Of a stretch of 64,000 bases of DNA, positions 41,658-50,909 are shown piece by piece. Each line of letters begins with the position of its first letter. Positions within the stretch are counted from its first letter, which is position 1. The translations under genes and the position numbers were made by a program. This DNA comes from Streptomyces cacaoi (GTDB taxonomy: Bacteria > Actinomycetota > Actinomycetes > Streptomycetales > Streptomycetaceae): contig NZ_BJMM01000002.1 of assembly GCF_006539165.1 (NCBI RefSeq), forward strand, positions 310,001-374,000, in the 5' to 3' direction. The notes below the pieces were generated by a model, which was given only the letters and a program-made list of their open reading frames with translations, was not told where the DNA came from and did no database searches.

Positions 41658-44027
41658 TCATCCGGGCAGCCCCCACTTCCGGGCCCCGGGGTCCGGAGCG
41701 ACGGGTTCGACCGTCATGCCGGGCCGTTCTCCGCGCACCGTCAGCACCGCTTCCTCCCCACGACGCAGCCGGAGGCGGACCGTTCCGGGCGCCACCCGCT
41801 CGTGCGGCAGCTGTCCGCCGTGGCCGTCCCGCACCTCGATGTCCTCGTCCGGCAGGGAGTGCCGGACCACACAGGGAGCGCCCGCTTCGCTGCGGACGCG
41901 CACCCAGCGGGTCCGCCCCTCGCGGCGTACGGCGCTCAGCAGGAAGGCGCCCTGCGTGCGGAAGTCGTGCACGGTGATCTCACGCCAGCTGCGCGGGACG
42001 GCGGGGAAGACACGGATCACGCCGTCCCAGCTCTGGCACAGCATGTCGTGCAGCGACTGTGCCGCCGACAGCGGTGTCTCGATGACCGGACCGGACTCCT
42101 TGTACATCGTGTTCGGCTGGATGAAACGCTCCAGCAGCTGACCGAGATGTTCCAGCGCCTGTTCGCCGCGTCCCATCTGTGCGGCCATGGAAGCGGCACC
42201 GGTGAAGGTGTAGCCCTGGAGTGCCCCCTCGAAGCCCACCCAGTGCCGCAGCGAGGTTTCGATCACCTCGCGGTGCTCCGGCTGTTCCCAGGTGACCTCG
42301 TACAGCGGATACACGGCCAGCAGATGCGAGTAGTGCCGGTGCGACTCGGCGAGCGGGACCCCTTCGGCGATCATGAACCCGTTCTCGTCCCGCGGACAGG
42401 GCGTCAGCCGGTGCAGCACCTCCCGCCATCGCGGCGCGAGTTCGTCGTCGAGGCCCAGGACACGCGTGGCGTCCAGCAGTGTGCGGCAGCCCCAGCGCAG
42501 CAGCATCAGGTCGTAGTTGCAGTCGGGACCCGAGCGCGGGTACTCGGGCGAGAAGGTCAGCGGCAGATGCAGCCGGCCGTCCGCGCGCGGTTCCAGAAAG
42601 TGCAGATAGTACGAGACGGCCCGGCGCAGCAGAGGGAAGAGCGTGTCACGCAGGATGCCCTCGTCCATGGTGTGCCGGTAGCTGAGCCACACGTTGTGCA
42701 GCGCCCAGGTCAGATTGCCCACCTCGGGAGTGGGCTCGGCCTGCCCTGGGACACCGACGCCGTAGCCGGCGTTCTCCGCGCGCGCACCGCCCCGGAGCCG
42801 GGCGTCGGTGGTGCGCGGTATGCCCGCCGAGTCGCCGCGGTAGGCGGGCGCGACCGCCCTGGTGAGCTCGTCCCGGAAGGCTCCCAACGCCCGTGTGACG
42901 GCGTCGAGTTCGAGGTGATTGGAGCCGTGGATGAGCCAGTACGCCAGCTGCACGTTGAGGTTCCACCAGGTGGCAGGCCAGGGAGTCGGCTCCAGCCAGG
43001 GGCCGCAGGTGGCCATCACCGGCGCATCGGCGCGGGCAGCGGAGGCCACCTTGTACAGCTGGATCCAGTAGAAGCGCTGGAGCCCGGTGTCCGGCACGGA
43101 CAGGAAGCTCTTCCGGTAGTAGGCGCGCCACCAGGAGCGGTGTGCCCTCATCAGTGCCTCGTAGGAGAGGTGGGCGGCCTTGCGCAGGGTCGCGAGCGCT
43201 GTCGCCACGGGCGAGCCCGACGCGTCGGACGGCGCCACCGTCACATGGAGCGTGCGGCTCGCTCCCCGGCCCTCCACCTCCTGCCACGCGGACACATGGT
43301 GGCCGCCTCCGTGCAGTGGCTGCACCACGGCTGTGACATCGCCGTGGTGCTCCGTCCGGGCCGGAGGGTTGGCCGTGTACCCATCCGGCGGCTCCTTGAA
43401 GGCAACTCGGGGGCTGACGGCCTCGGCCGGGTGGAAGCGCCAGCTGCAATCGTGTTCGCCGCCGGCGGGGACGAGTGCGACGGCGAGCAGCGGGCGCGCG
43501 GTGTGCACGGCGGCCCGGATCCCGATGTGTCCTTCGCTGGTGGTGATCGTCCCGGTGAGTTCGGCTTCCTGGAGCCGCAGGCGCCAGTCGACATTCGTGA
43601 TCCTGCCCGCCGTCTTCAGGGTGAAGTGTCCGACCGGCAGCCGGGCGAGGCCGAACAGGGAGCCGAACTCGGGCCTGTTGTCCTGCACTTCGCTGTGCTG
43701 GACCGTCACCCGCAGCGCGCGCCCCTCCGCCTCCGGCTCGGCGTAGAGGGTGGTGCCGAGCCGGGCGTTGCCCAGGAATGGCGCCTCGTACCAGGCTTCC
43801 GGCACCCGCCGCCACACCGGGTCGGCGTCGTCGAGGACGCTGCTCCACGCCTCGGGGGCCGGTACGGGGCCGCCGCGCCCGGTCCGGTCCGGTGTGTCCC
43901 CGGCCCGCGCGGGGGACGGCAGGAGCGCCTCGGCGGCACCGGCCGTGGCGGCCGCGCCGGCCGTACCGAGAACGGCTCTCCGGGAGGGTGGTCGGGGCAT
44001 TGAGGGGGAGGGTGGACGGCTGGGCAT
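41658..44027 (-). CDS. Secreted glycoside hydrolase, GH95-like (alpha-L-fucosidase 2 type)
   Basis: A 789-aa exported protein. The N terminus carries a twin-arginine motif SRRAVLGTAGAAATAGAAEAL, so Tat export is likely. The N-terminal third is a beta domain (ILGNARLGTTLYAEPEAEG-like GH95 pattern APFLGNARLGTTLY, then RVTVQHSEVQD). The middle is an (alpha/alpha)6 barrel with WPATWWNLNVQLAYWLIHGSNHLELD, GNLTWALHNVWLSYRHTMDEGIL, and the end holds VAPGTVRLRLRRGEEAVLTVRG. ATG at 44027 has GGAGA upstream. Fucosidase specificity is inferred from the GH29 partner; related enzymes can be galactosidases. An inverted repeat TTCAT-N9-ATGAA lies about 95 bp upstream (44120-44138). Confidence 0.88.
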   Translation of the reverse strand: MPSRPPSPSMPRPPSRRAVLGTAGAAATAGAAEALLPSPARAGDTPDRTGRGGPVPAPEAWSSVLDDADPVWRRVPEAWYEAPFLGNARLGTTLYAEPEAEGRALRVTVQHSEVQDNRPEFGSLFGLARLPVGHFTLKTAGRITNVDWRLRLQEAELTGTITTSEGHIGIRAAVHTARPLLAVALVPAGGEHDCSWRFHPAEAVSPRVAFKEPPDGYTANPPARTEHHGDVTAVVQPLHGGGHHVSAWQEVEGRGASRTLHVTVAPSDASGSPVATALATLRKAAHLSYEALMRAHRSWWRAYYRKSFLSVPDTGLQRFYWIQLYKVASAARADAPVMATCGPWLEPTPWPATWWNLNVQLAYWLIHGSNHLELDAVTRALGAFRDELTRAVAPAYRGDSAGIPRTTDARLRGGARAENAGYGVGVPGQAEPTPEVGNLTWALHNVWLSYRHTMDEGILRDTLFPLLRRAVSYYLHFLEPRADGRLHLPLTFSPEYPRSGPDCNYDLMLLRWGCRTLLDATRVLGLDDELAPRWREVLHRLTPCPRDENGFMIAEGVPLAESHRHYSHLLAVYPLYEVTWEQPEHREVIETSLRHWVGFEGALQGYTFTGAASMAAQMGRGEQALEHLGQLLERFIQPNTMYKESGPVIETPLSAAQSLHDMLCQSWDGVIRVFPAVPRSWREITVHDFRTQGAFLLSAVRREGRTRWVRVRSEAGAPCVVRHSLPDEDIEVRDGHGGQLPHERVAPGTVRLRLRRGEEAVLTVRGERPGMTVEPVAPDPGARKWGLPG

Positions 44028-44119
44028 ACGAGTCTCCAGTCACATATGCGGCGCGAAGTCCGGTCCGTGAATCCCTCTCGCATAGTGCAGACGTCCGGGC
44101 ATGAGCGGAAGACCTCGGC

Positions 44120-44138
44120 TTCATAAACATCGGATGAA
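44120..44138. promoter_or_regulatory. Candidate operator of the fucosidase operon
   Basis: TTCAT-AAACATCGG-ATGAA, 5-bp arms around a 9-bp centre, in an AT-rich patch unusual for this sequence, 93-111 bp upstream of the GH95-like start. No regulator gene is adjacent. Confidence 0.4.
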
Positions 44139-44342
44139 CCCGCCCTCGGGAAGCCTTGGTGGTGGAGATCTCGCCACCGGTGTCCGTCACACCTCGGACG
44201 AAAGAGTGGGTGGAGGGTCGTCGTTCGCGGCCCGGCAGCGTCGAGGCGGTCCCGGAGTCGGTCAGCTCGTTGAACACCCGGACGCCGTACGGCAGATGAA
44301 GTGGGGACGCCGGGCGCGGGCGGTGTGCGCCGTGCAGCACAG

Positions 44343-44380
44343 CGGCCCGCACCCCGCCGCTGTGGGCGGGGTGCGGGCCG
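44343..44380 (-). terminator. Strong hairpin terminator of the amidase gene
   Basis: A perfect 16-bp stem, CGGCCCGCACCCCGCC (44343-44358) and GGCGGGGTGCGGGCCG (44365-44380), with a 6-nt loop, beginning 19 bases past the amidase stop. Confidence 0.85.
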
Positions 44381-44398
44381 AGGAGGCGCGCGCGGCGG

Positions 44399-45073
44399 TT
44401 ACCTGGACGCCGCCTGGACCAGCTCCATGTACCGGGCCCAGTCCCAGCCCGGGCCGGGGTCCGTGTGGTCGGCTCCGGGCACCTCGTTGTGGCCGATGAT
44501 GTACCGGCGGTCGACCGGGATGCCGTGCCGGGCGCAGATGTCGGCGGTGAGCGCGGCGGACGCCGAGTAGAGCGCGTCCGTGAACCACTTGTCGGGCTCC
44601 TCGATCCAGCCCTCGTGCTCGATGCCGATGCTGCGTGTGTTGTAGTCCCAGTTGCCGGCGTGCCAGGCGATGTCCTTCTCCCGCACCAGCTGTGCGACGT
44701 GTCCGTCGGCGGAACGCGTCACATAGTGCGCGGACACCTGCTTGTCCGGGTTCTGGAAGATGTCCAGCGTGTTCTTGTACGTCTCCTGGGTCACATGGAT
44801 GACGACGAACTCCACCGGATAGTCCGAAGGCCGGTCGCCGCCGGTGTAGTTGCCGCCGGCCGCCGGGACCCATTCGGCCTCCGGGTAGTCGACGTCGCGG
44901 GCGGAGGGCTTCCTGGACGCCGGGCGGGCCAGAGCGGCGCCCGCGCTCGCGCCCGCGATCCCCGCCGCGAGGGCGAAGCCTGCCGCGCCGCGCAGCAGTG
45001 TCCGGCGACCGGTGGGCGGGGGAGCGGAGGTGTGCTGCGGTCTGTGGGGCCGGGAGGGATGTGCCATGTCCAT
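44399..45073 (-). CDS. Tat-exported N-acetylmuramoyl-L-alanine amidase (amidase_2)
   Basis: A 224-aa zinc amidase that cleaves the MurNAc-L-Ala bond of peptidoglycan. The N terminus has a twin-arginine motif GRRTLLRGAAGFALAAGIAGA, so the folded enzyme is probably exported by Tat. Catalytic domain: PVEFVVIHVTQETYKNTLDIFQNP, with the first His ligand in VIHVT; QVSAHYVTRSADGHVAQLVREKDIAWHAGN; GIEHEGW; and YIIGHNEVPGADHTDPGPGW, with His and Asp of the metal site in DHTDPG. ATG at 45073 has TGGAGA five bases upstream. It ends in TAA with a strong terminator. Family knowledge supports a role in wall turnover or spore/septum remodelling. Confidence 0.93.
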   Translation of the reverse strand: MDMAHPSRPHRPQHTSAPPPTGRRTLLRGAAGFALAAGIAGASAGAALARPASRKPSARDVDYPEAEWVPAAGGNYTGGDRPSDYPVEFVVIHVTQETYKNTLDIFQNPDKQVSAHYVTRSADGHVAQLVREKDIAWHAGNWDYNTRSIGIEHEGWIEEPDKWFTDALYSASAALTADICARHGIPVDRRYIIGHNEVPGADHTDPGPGWDWARYMELVQAASR

Positions 45074-45261
45074 CGTGTCTCCAGGTGGGGGGTGGAGCCG
45101 AAAGGCTGAGACCGAAGGTTGACAGGTGTGCGCATGACAAGTTGACGCGCGTTGAATGATGGCAGGAGCGAAAGGAACCTGCCAAGAGCCGGGCACACGA
45201 CTCCCTACGGCAGTCACCGTCCCGGGCCTGCCACCTGGGGCTCTCCGACCGGGAACGCAGA

Positions 45262-45299
45262 AGGCCGGGAGAGCGCCGCCGCGGGCGCTCTCCCGGCCT
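45262..45299 (-). terminator. Hairpin terminator of the xylulokinase gene
   Basis: A 15-bp perfect stem, AGGCCGGGAGAGCGC (45262-45276) and GCGCTCTCCCGGCCT (45285-45299), with an 8-nt loop, five bases past the stop of xylulokinase. Confidence 0.85.
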
Positions 45300-45303
45300 G
45301 CCG

Positions 45304-46752
45304 TCAGCTCTTGCGGCTCAGCAGCTCCCCGGCCCCCTCCAGGACCGAGTCGAGCCGCGCGAGAGCCTCCTCGTCCCGCTCGACGGGCTCGTGCACCGGG
45401 CCCTCGGCCGTGTTCCACCGGCGGGCCACCGCCCCGGGATCCTCACCCAGCAGCAGCCCGGCGGCCTGCGCGGCCGCACCTAGCGCCACCAACTCCTCGG
45501 CCCGCGGCACCTGCACGGCGCGGCCGGACAGCCGCCGCACCGTCTCCCGCCACGCGACACCCTTGGCGCCGCCACCGATCAGCAGCAGCGGCTCCGACGC
45601 CGCCCGCGCCGCCTGCGGGTCGACCTCCAGCACCAGATCCAGGGCCCGCAGCAGGGCGAACACCGCGCCGTCGTAGGCCGCCTGGAGGACCTGCCCGCCC
45701 GACGTCGCCTGCTGTACTCCCGTCAACAGCCCGGTGGCGTACGGCAGATGGGGTGTGCGCTCGCCGTCCAGGAACGGCAGCATCGCCACCGTGCCGCCGG
45801 GCTCGACCTCTTCGCGATCCCGCCGCAGCAGTGCGGCCGTACGGTCCACCGCCACGGTGCAGTTGAGCGTGCAGGCCAGCGGCAGCCAGTCGGCACGCGC
45901 GTCCGCGAACCCCGAGACGGTGCCCGACGGGTCGGCGGGACGACGGGTGGAGACCGCGTACACCGTCCCCGACGTGCCCAGGCTCACCACGGGCCGGCCG
46001 GGACGCAGGCCCAGTCCGAGTGCCGCGGCCATGTTGTCGCCCGTGCCCGTGGCCACCAGTGTGCCCGGCGTCAGTGGGCTGTCTTCGAGGTCCCGCACGG
46101 TGCCGGCCGCCTCACCGGGCGTCAGCACCGGTGGCAGCAACTCCGGTGGCATACCGGCCAGTTCGAGGATCTCCTCGTCATAGGTGCCGGTCTCCGTCGA
46201 CCACCAGCCGGTGCCCGAGGCGTCGCCCCGGTCGGTCGCGGCCCGGCCGGTGAGCCGCTCGGTCAGGAAGTCGTGCGGCAGCCGGACGGCCGCGCTCGCC
46301 CGGGCGGCCTCCGGCTCGTGCCGGCGCAGCCACGCCCACTTGGTCACGGTGAACGCGGGCGCCGGCACGCTGCCGGTGCGCCGCGCCCACTGCGCCGGGC
46401 CGCCGAGCTGCTCCACCAGCAGCTCCCGCTGCGGTGCCGAACGCACGTCGTTCCACAGCAGAGCGGGCCGGACGGGACGGCCCTGCGCGTCCAGTGTGAC
46501 CAGGCCGTGCTGCTGCCCGGCGACCGAGACGGCCGCCGCTTCCGCGGCGGCGGGGCCGCACTCCGCCAGCGCGGCGAGGAGCGCCCGCCACCACTGCTCC
46601 GGGTCGCTCTCCCGGCCCTCGCCCGTCGTGACGGTGTGCGGGGCCTGGCCCCGGGCGACCACCCGCCCGGTGGCCGTGTCCACCACGAGAGCCTTGGTGG
46701 ACTGCGTCGAGCTGTCGACACCCGCGACGAGTGGTCCTTCCGGTGCGGTCAT
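45304..46752 (-). CDS. xylB: Xylulokinase
   Basis: A 482-aa FGGY-family kinase that phosphorylates D-xylulose to xylulose 5-phosphate. N-terminal ATPase strand LVAGVDSSTQSTKALVVDTATG, SVAGQQHGLVTLD with the catalytic-pocket QQHG of xylulokinases, RPALLWNDVRSAPQRELL, the FGGY-C segment VATGTGDNMAAALGLGLRPGRPVVSLGTSGTVYAV (DNMA is typical), LPFLDGERTPHLPYATG, and LLLIGGGAKGVAWRETVRRL. ATG at 46752 is preceded by GGAAGGAG at 10 bases. No xylA or xylose transporter is adjacent. It may act with the distant DeoR polyol operon, whose dehydrogenase could supply a ketose such as xylulose; this is inference. Confidence 0.92.
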   Translation of the reverse strand: MTAPEGPLVAGVDSSTQSTKALVVDTATGRVVARGQAPHTVTTGEGRESDPEQWWRALLAALAECGPAAAEAAAVSVAGQQHGLVTLDAQGRPVRPALLWNDVRSAPQRELLVEQLGGPAQWARRTGSVPAPAFTVTKWAWLRRHEPEAARASAAVRLPHDFLTERLTGRAATDRGDASGTGWWSTETGTYDEEILELAGMPPELLPPVLTPGEAAGTVRDLEDSPLTPGTLVATGTGDNMAAALGLGLRPGRPVVSLGTSGTVYAVSTRRPADPSGTVSGFADARADWLPLACTLNCTVAVDRTAALLRRDREEVEPGGTVAMLPFLDGERTPHLPYATGLLTGVQQATSGGQVLQAAYDGAVFALLRALDLVLEVDPQAARAASEPLLLIGGGAKGVAWRETVRRLSGRAVQVPRAEELVALGAAAQAAGLLLGEDPGAVARRWNTAEGPVHEPVERDEEALARLDSVLEGAGELLSRKS

Positions 46753-46876
46753 GACGGGCCGCTCCTTCCCTCGGTCCGAACGCTGGGCGCATCGTATGTC
46801 CCGCGGTCCGGCCCGGGGTCGGGAGACCTCGTGGACGGCGGCGCGAAGCACCGGGCGCGCGGCGGCAGGAGCCGGT

Positions 46877-47908
<1,032 letters not shown>

Positions 47909-48047
47909 CGTCCTCGCCTTTCGTGCTGCGCCGTCGACGGCCGCAGCGGAGGTCTCTTGGTGAGGACCGAACCTAGAGCAGGGGTCCGACAATCGTCCGG
48001 CGAACCCCGGAAGCGCTGCCGCCCCGTGCGCGTGGCGCCGCCGCTGG

Positions 48048-48599
48048 TCAGTGAGGGCTTGGCCGCGGCGTGGGCGCCGGCCCGGACGCCGGATCCGACC
48101 CGAAGGTGCGATGGCACTCCAACTCGGCCCAGACGGCGTGCCCCGTGTTCTCCTGCGCACCCCCGCGATGCGCAGGCCGGACACCCCAGTCGTCGGCCAG
48201 GACGCTGACCAGCAGCAGGCCCCTGCCGCTCTCACCGTCCTCGTCCTCGGACGGTGGTGCGGAGCCGGTACACGCGGCCGTGCGTATCTGCTCCGAACCG
48301 CTTCCCTCGTCGGCCACTTCCAGGCGCAGACGCACGCCTATGACCCACAGCTCACAGCTGACCTTCTCGCTGTCGGTGTGCCGCACGGCGTTGGTGAACA
48401 GCTCCGACATCAACAGCTGGGCGTCGGCGCTCGACTCCTCGTCCACGCACCACTCGCGCAGCTTGTCCAGTACGCGTGCGCGCGCCACGGCTACGGAGGT
48501 GTCTCGCGCGGGGAGGTGGAAGGCGTCTCGCAGCGGGCGGGTCGTCAACGCGCCAGGGGGACGGCAATTCAGGGACAGGGCGTCATGGGGGGCAGCCAC
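48048..48599 (-). CDS. RsbW/HATPase_c-type ATP-binding regulatory protein
   Basis: About 183 aa, a stand-alone GHKL ATPase of the anti-sigma-like family so numerous in Streptomyces. It shows FHLPARDTSVAVARARVLDKLREW, LLMSELFTNAVRHTDSEKVSCELWV (N-box with the key Asn), RLEVADEGSG (G1 box) and GRGLLLVSVLADDWGV (G2 box). The start is uncertain: GTG at 48599 is used here, while a TTG at 48635 would add 12 residues. It is divergent from an XRE/DUF5753 gene that is followed by DUF397, an arrangement seen at whiJ and related developmental loci where these proteins act together. Its direct partner is unknown. Confidence 0.85.
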   Translation of the reverse strand: MAAPHDALSLNCRPPGALTTRPLRDAFHLPARDTSVAVARARVLDKLREWCVDEESSADAQLLMSELFTNAVRHTDSEKVSCELWVIGVRLRLEVADEGSGSEQIRTAACTGSAPPSEDEDGESGRGLLLVSVLADDWGVRPAHRGGAQENTGHAVWAELECHRTFGSDPASGPAPTPRPSPH

Positions 48600-48638
48600 A
48601 GCTCCACTATGCGGTTCGTCACTCGCGCATGGCAAGGA

Positions 48639-48668
48639 TCAATCTGTGAATTGCAGAACTGTGATTGA
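48639..48668. promoter_or_regulatory. Inverted repeat in the divergent promoter region of the whiJ-like locus
   Basis: TCAATC (48639-48644) and GATTGA (48663-48668) flank an AT-rich 18-bp centre with two related CTGTGA half-sites (CTGTGAATTG and CTGTGATTG). TTGACA at 48665-48670 overlaps the right arm and could be a -35 element. A likely site for the XRE regulator. Confidence 0.5.
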
Positions 48669-48746
48669 CAGGGTGTGCCAGGAGTCACGGTCGTGCCAAA
48701 CTTGCCCCTCTGCAACCTGAGTTGGTGGGGACCGGGAGGGAGAACA

Positions 48747-49616
48747 GTGGCGGAGACGCGTTCGGGCGGTGCGGCGCCCACCGTCTTGCGCATGGTGCTG
48801 GGCAAAAGGCTTCAGCATCTGCGGGAGAAGGCGGGGGTCTCCTTCGACCAGGCGGCCAGGGCGCTCGACGTCACCCATGCGACCGTCCGCAGGATGGAGA
48901 AGGCCGAGGTCGGCCTGAAGGTTCCTTACGTCGAGAAGCTGCTGCGCACCTACGGAGTGCGCGATCAGAGCGAGATCGACGGTTTCGTCTGCCTCGCGCG
49001 CGAGGCCAACCGGCCGGGCTGGTGGCACCGTTACCGCGATGTGCTGCCGGAGTGGTTCAGCGTCTTCGTCAGCCTGGAGGCGGAATCGCAGGTGATCCGC
49101 GCCTACGAGCCGCACTATGTGCCGGGACTGTTGCAGACGGAGAGCTACGCGGCAGCTGTGCTGCGCTCCGGCAAGCCGCACGCCGAGGAGGAAGAGATCA
49201 TGCGCGGGGTCGCGCTGCGCATGGAGCGGCAGACCGTGCTGAGCGGAGGTGATCCGCCGATGCTGTGGGCCGTGTTGGACGAGACCGTCCTGCGCCGCGG
49301 CATCGGCGGTACGGAGGTGATGCGTGAGCAGCTCGACGAGCTCATCGAGGCCACCGAACACCCCCAGGTGCGGTTGCAGATCCTGCCGTTCAGCTCGGGG
49401 CCGCACGCGGCGATGTACGGCCCTTTCCACCATTTCCGGTTCCCTCTCGACGAACTTCCGGATGTCGTGTGCTCCGAGAGCCTGGTCGGCGCGGTCTACT
49501 TCGACCAGCGTGACGACGTCCGGGTGTTCCGTGAGGCGCTGGACCGGATGTGCGCCCAGGCCCTGCCGCCGGCTCGGACCCGGGCTGTCCTCGGTGCCTT
49601 GCGCAAGGAGATCTGA
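48747..49616 (+). CDS. XRE family regulator with DUF5753 domain (WhiJ-like)
   Basis: A 289-aa DNA-binding protein. Helix-turn-helix near residues 15-55: LGKRLQHLREKAGVSFDQAARALDVTHATVRRMEKAEVGL. The large C-terminal DUF5753 domain follows: WFSVFVSLEAESQVIRAYEPHYVPGLLQTESYAAAVLRSG, MERQTVLSGGDPPMLWAVLDETVLRRGIGG, REQLDELIEATEHPQVRLQILPFSSGPHAAMYGPF. GTG at 48747 has GGGAGGGAG upstream. One base separates its stop from the DUF397 gene start. Family members such as WhiJ and AbaA-type regulators control development or secondary metabolism together with small DUF397 partners. Confidence 0.95.
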   Translation: MAETRSGGAAPTVLRMVLGKRLQHLREKAGVSFDQAARALDVTHATVRRMEKAEVGLKVPYVEKLLRTYGVRDQSEIDGFVCLAREANRPGWWHRYRDVLPEWFSVFVSLEAESQVIRAYEPHYVPGLLQTESYAAAVLRSGKPHAEEEEIMRGVALRMERQTVLSGGDPPMLWAVLDETVLRRGIGGTEVMREQLDELIEATEHPQVRLQILPFSSGPHAAMYGPFHHFRFPLDELPDVVCSESLVGAVYFDQRDDVRVFREALDRMCAQALPPARTRAVLGALRKEI

Positions 49617-49617
49617 G

Positions 49618-49854
49618 ATGAGACGCATCTACAACGGTATGCCCGCCGCGCACCTCGGCCGCGAAGGCTGGCACAAACCCTGGAGCGGTGGAAACGGCGG
49701 CAGCTGTGTGGAGGTTCTGCCGCTCGCCGACGGACGGGTGGCCGTACGGCAGTCCACCGATCCGGACGGTCCGGCACTCATCTGTAGTCGTGCCGGTATC
49801 GCGCTCTTCGTCGAGGCCGCCAAGGCGGGGGAGGCGGACTTCCTCGTCGCCTGA
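49618..49854 (+). CDS. DUF397 domain protein
   Basis: A 78-aa small protein: the family core is WHKPWSGGNGGSCVEVLPLADGRVAVRQSTDPDGPALICSRAGIALFVEAAKAGEADFLV, matching the DUF397 pattern (W-x-K-S-S-x-S-x(2-4)-G-x-C-V-E-V, then V-x-V-R-D/Q-S). ATG at 49618 lies one base after the regulator's stop, so the two are translationally coupled. DUF397 proteins are thought to work with the adjacent XRE/DUF5753 regulator as an antagonist or co-factor, as in the BldB family. It is normal length for the family. Confidence 0.93.
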   Translation: MRRIYNGMPAAHLGREGWHKPWSGGNGGSCVEVLPLADGRVAVRQSTDPDGPALICSRAGIALFVEAAKAGEADFLVA

Positions 49855-49973
49855 AGTGCCCTCGGCGGAGGGGGCGATGTGCCACAGCCGTGGTGCGGCG
49901 CTCAGCTGGGGAAGGCCGCGGAACAAGCGGAATCCCACTGCGGGGGGTGAGTTGGTCATGACAGGGTGAGGTC

Positions 49974-50735
49974 ATGACCATGCCGCCCGGACAGCAGCCG
50001 CCCCCTCCGCCTTCCGTCCCGCCGGGTGCCTTCGGCCCGCCCGGGTCCGGCGGATTCGGCCCACCGGCGCCGGGCTGGCCGCCGCCTCCTCCGCCGCCGC
50101 CCGGGCCGCGCCGGGGGCGCGTCGTGGTCGCGGTGGTGGCGACGGTCGTGATCGTGGCCGCGCTCGTGACGGCCGGCATCGTCTTCCTGGGCGGTGGCAG
50201 CGACGACGGAGGAGGCGCCGACGCGGGCCCGTCCCCGTCCGCCTCACCGACCGCGGAGCCCTCGCCGGAGGACAGTGGCACGGAGAGCGATGAACCCGAC
50301 GCGCCGGACGACGGCGCCGCGACGGACTTCCCCGATCCGGACGAGGACGACGACCTGTCGTCGGACGAGCCGGAGGACGAGCCGGACGACACCGAGTTGC
50401 CCTCCTTCCTCCTTCAGGTCGGCGACTGCTTCGACACCGCGGGGAAGTCCGCGGGCGGGGTCCGGAAGAAGTCCTGCGACGGCGCGCACGAGGCGGAGGT
50501 CGTCAGTCGCGAGGAGCTGACGGGGGACTACACGTCGGACTCGGCGGTGCGCAGCAAAGCCGACTCCCTGTGCCGCGAGCCCCTTCGGGACAAGGCGGCC
50601 GAACAGCCCGGCGGCACCGTCGGCGGCACGCTCGTCTCCTACCCGAAGGCCAAGGGCGTCGAGGCCGGATTCACGTCCGTCACATGCAGCCTGACGGCGG
50701 GCAAGGGGAAGAAGCTCCACAAGCCTCTGACCTGA
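49974..50735 (+). CDS. Single-pass membrane protein with Pro-rich N terminus and septum-formation-like C-terminal domain
   Basis: A 253-aa protein. Residues 1-45 are Pro/Gly-rich, cytoplasmic; residues about 48-72 form one membrane helix (VVVAVVATVVIVAALVTAGIVFL). An acidic Asp/Glu/Ser/Pro linker follows (about 75-140), and an extracytoplasmic domain of about 110 residues has four Cys (VGDCFD, KKSCDGAHEAEVV, DSLCREPL, VTCSLTAG). GDCF plus CDGAHEAEV is the pattern of the actinobacterial septum-formation-like domain (PF13845-like). ATG at 49974 has GTGAGG upstream. It follows the DUF397 gene by 119 bp in the same direction. Its role is unknown. Confidence 0.82.
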   Translation: MTMPPGQQPPPPPSVPPGAFGPPGSGGFGPPAPGWPPPPPPPPGPRRGRVVVAVVATVVIVAALVTAGIVFLGGGSDDGGGADAGPSPSASPTAEPSPEDSGTESDEPDAPDDGAATDFPDPDEDDDLSSDEPEDEPDDTELPSFLLQVGDCFDTAGKSAGGVRKKSCDGAHEAEVVSREELTGDYTSDSAVRSKADSLCREPLRDKAAEQPGGTVGGTLVSYPKAKGVEAGFTSVTCSLTAGKGKKLHKPLT

Positions 50736-50909
50736 GCCGTACCGCGTGCAACGGGAGGCGGAACCTCCTATTCGAACGGGTAGTGGAAGGGTCAACTCCA
50801 TGGTTTACGCGTGTAGTTGAGGTGGTGATACTTGGCGTGGACACATCGCGTATGCAGGTCGACGTGCTGTGTGCCGGGTGCTCCTTCCATGCCATCCATG
50901 AGAGGTTCC

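Larger units (their letters stand above)
44028..44398. other. Gene-free stretch with promoter region of the fucosidase operon and a terminator
   Basis: A 371-bp gap between two genes read on the minus strand. The right end holds the very strong amidase terminator (44343-44380). The left and middle hold the control region of the GH95-like/GH29 pair, including the inverted repeat 44120-44138. No gene is seen. Confidence 0.7.

Noticed and set aside
38018..44027. A polyketide biosynthetic gene cluster around matB
   Set aside because: No polyketide synthase, acyl carrier protein or tailoring cluster is present; neighbours are glycosidases and a luciferase-like gene.
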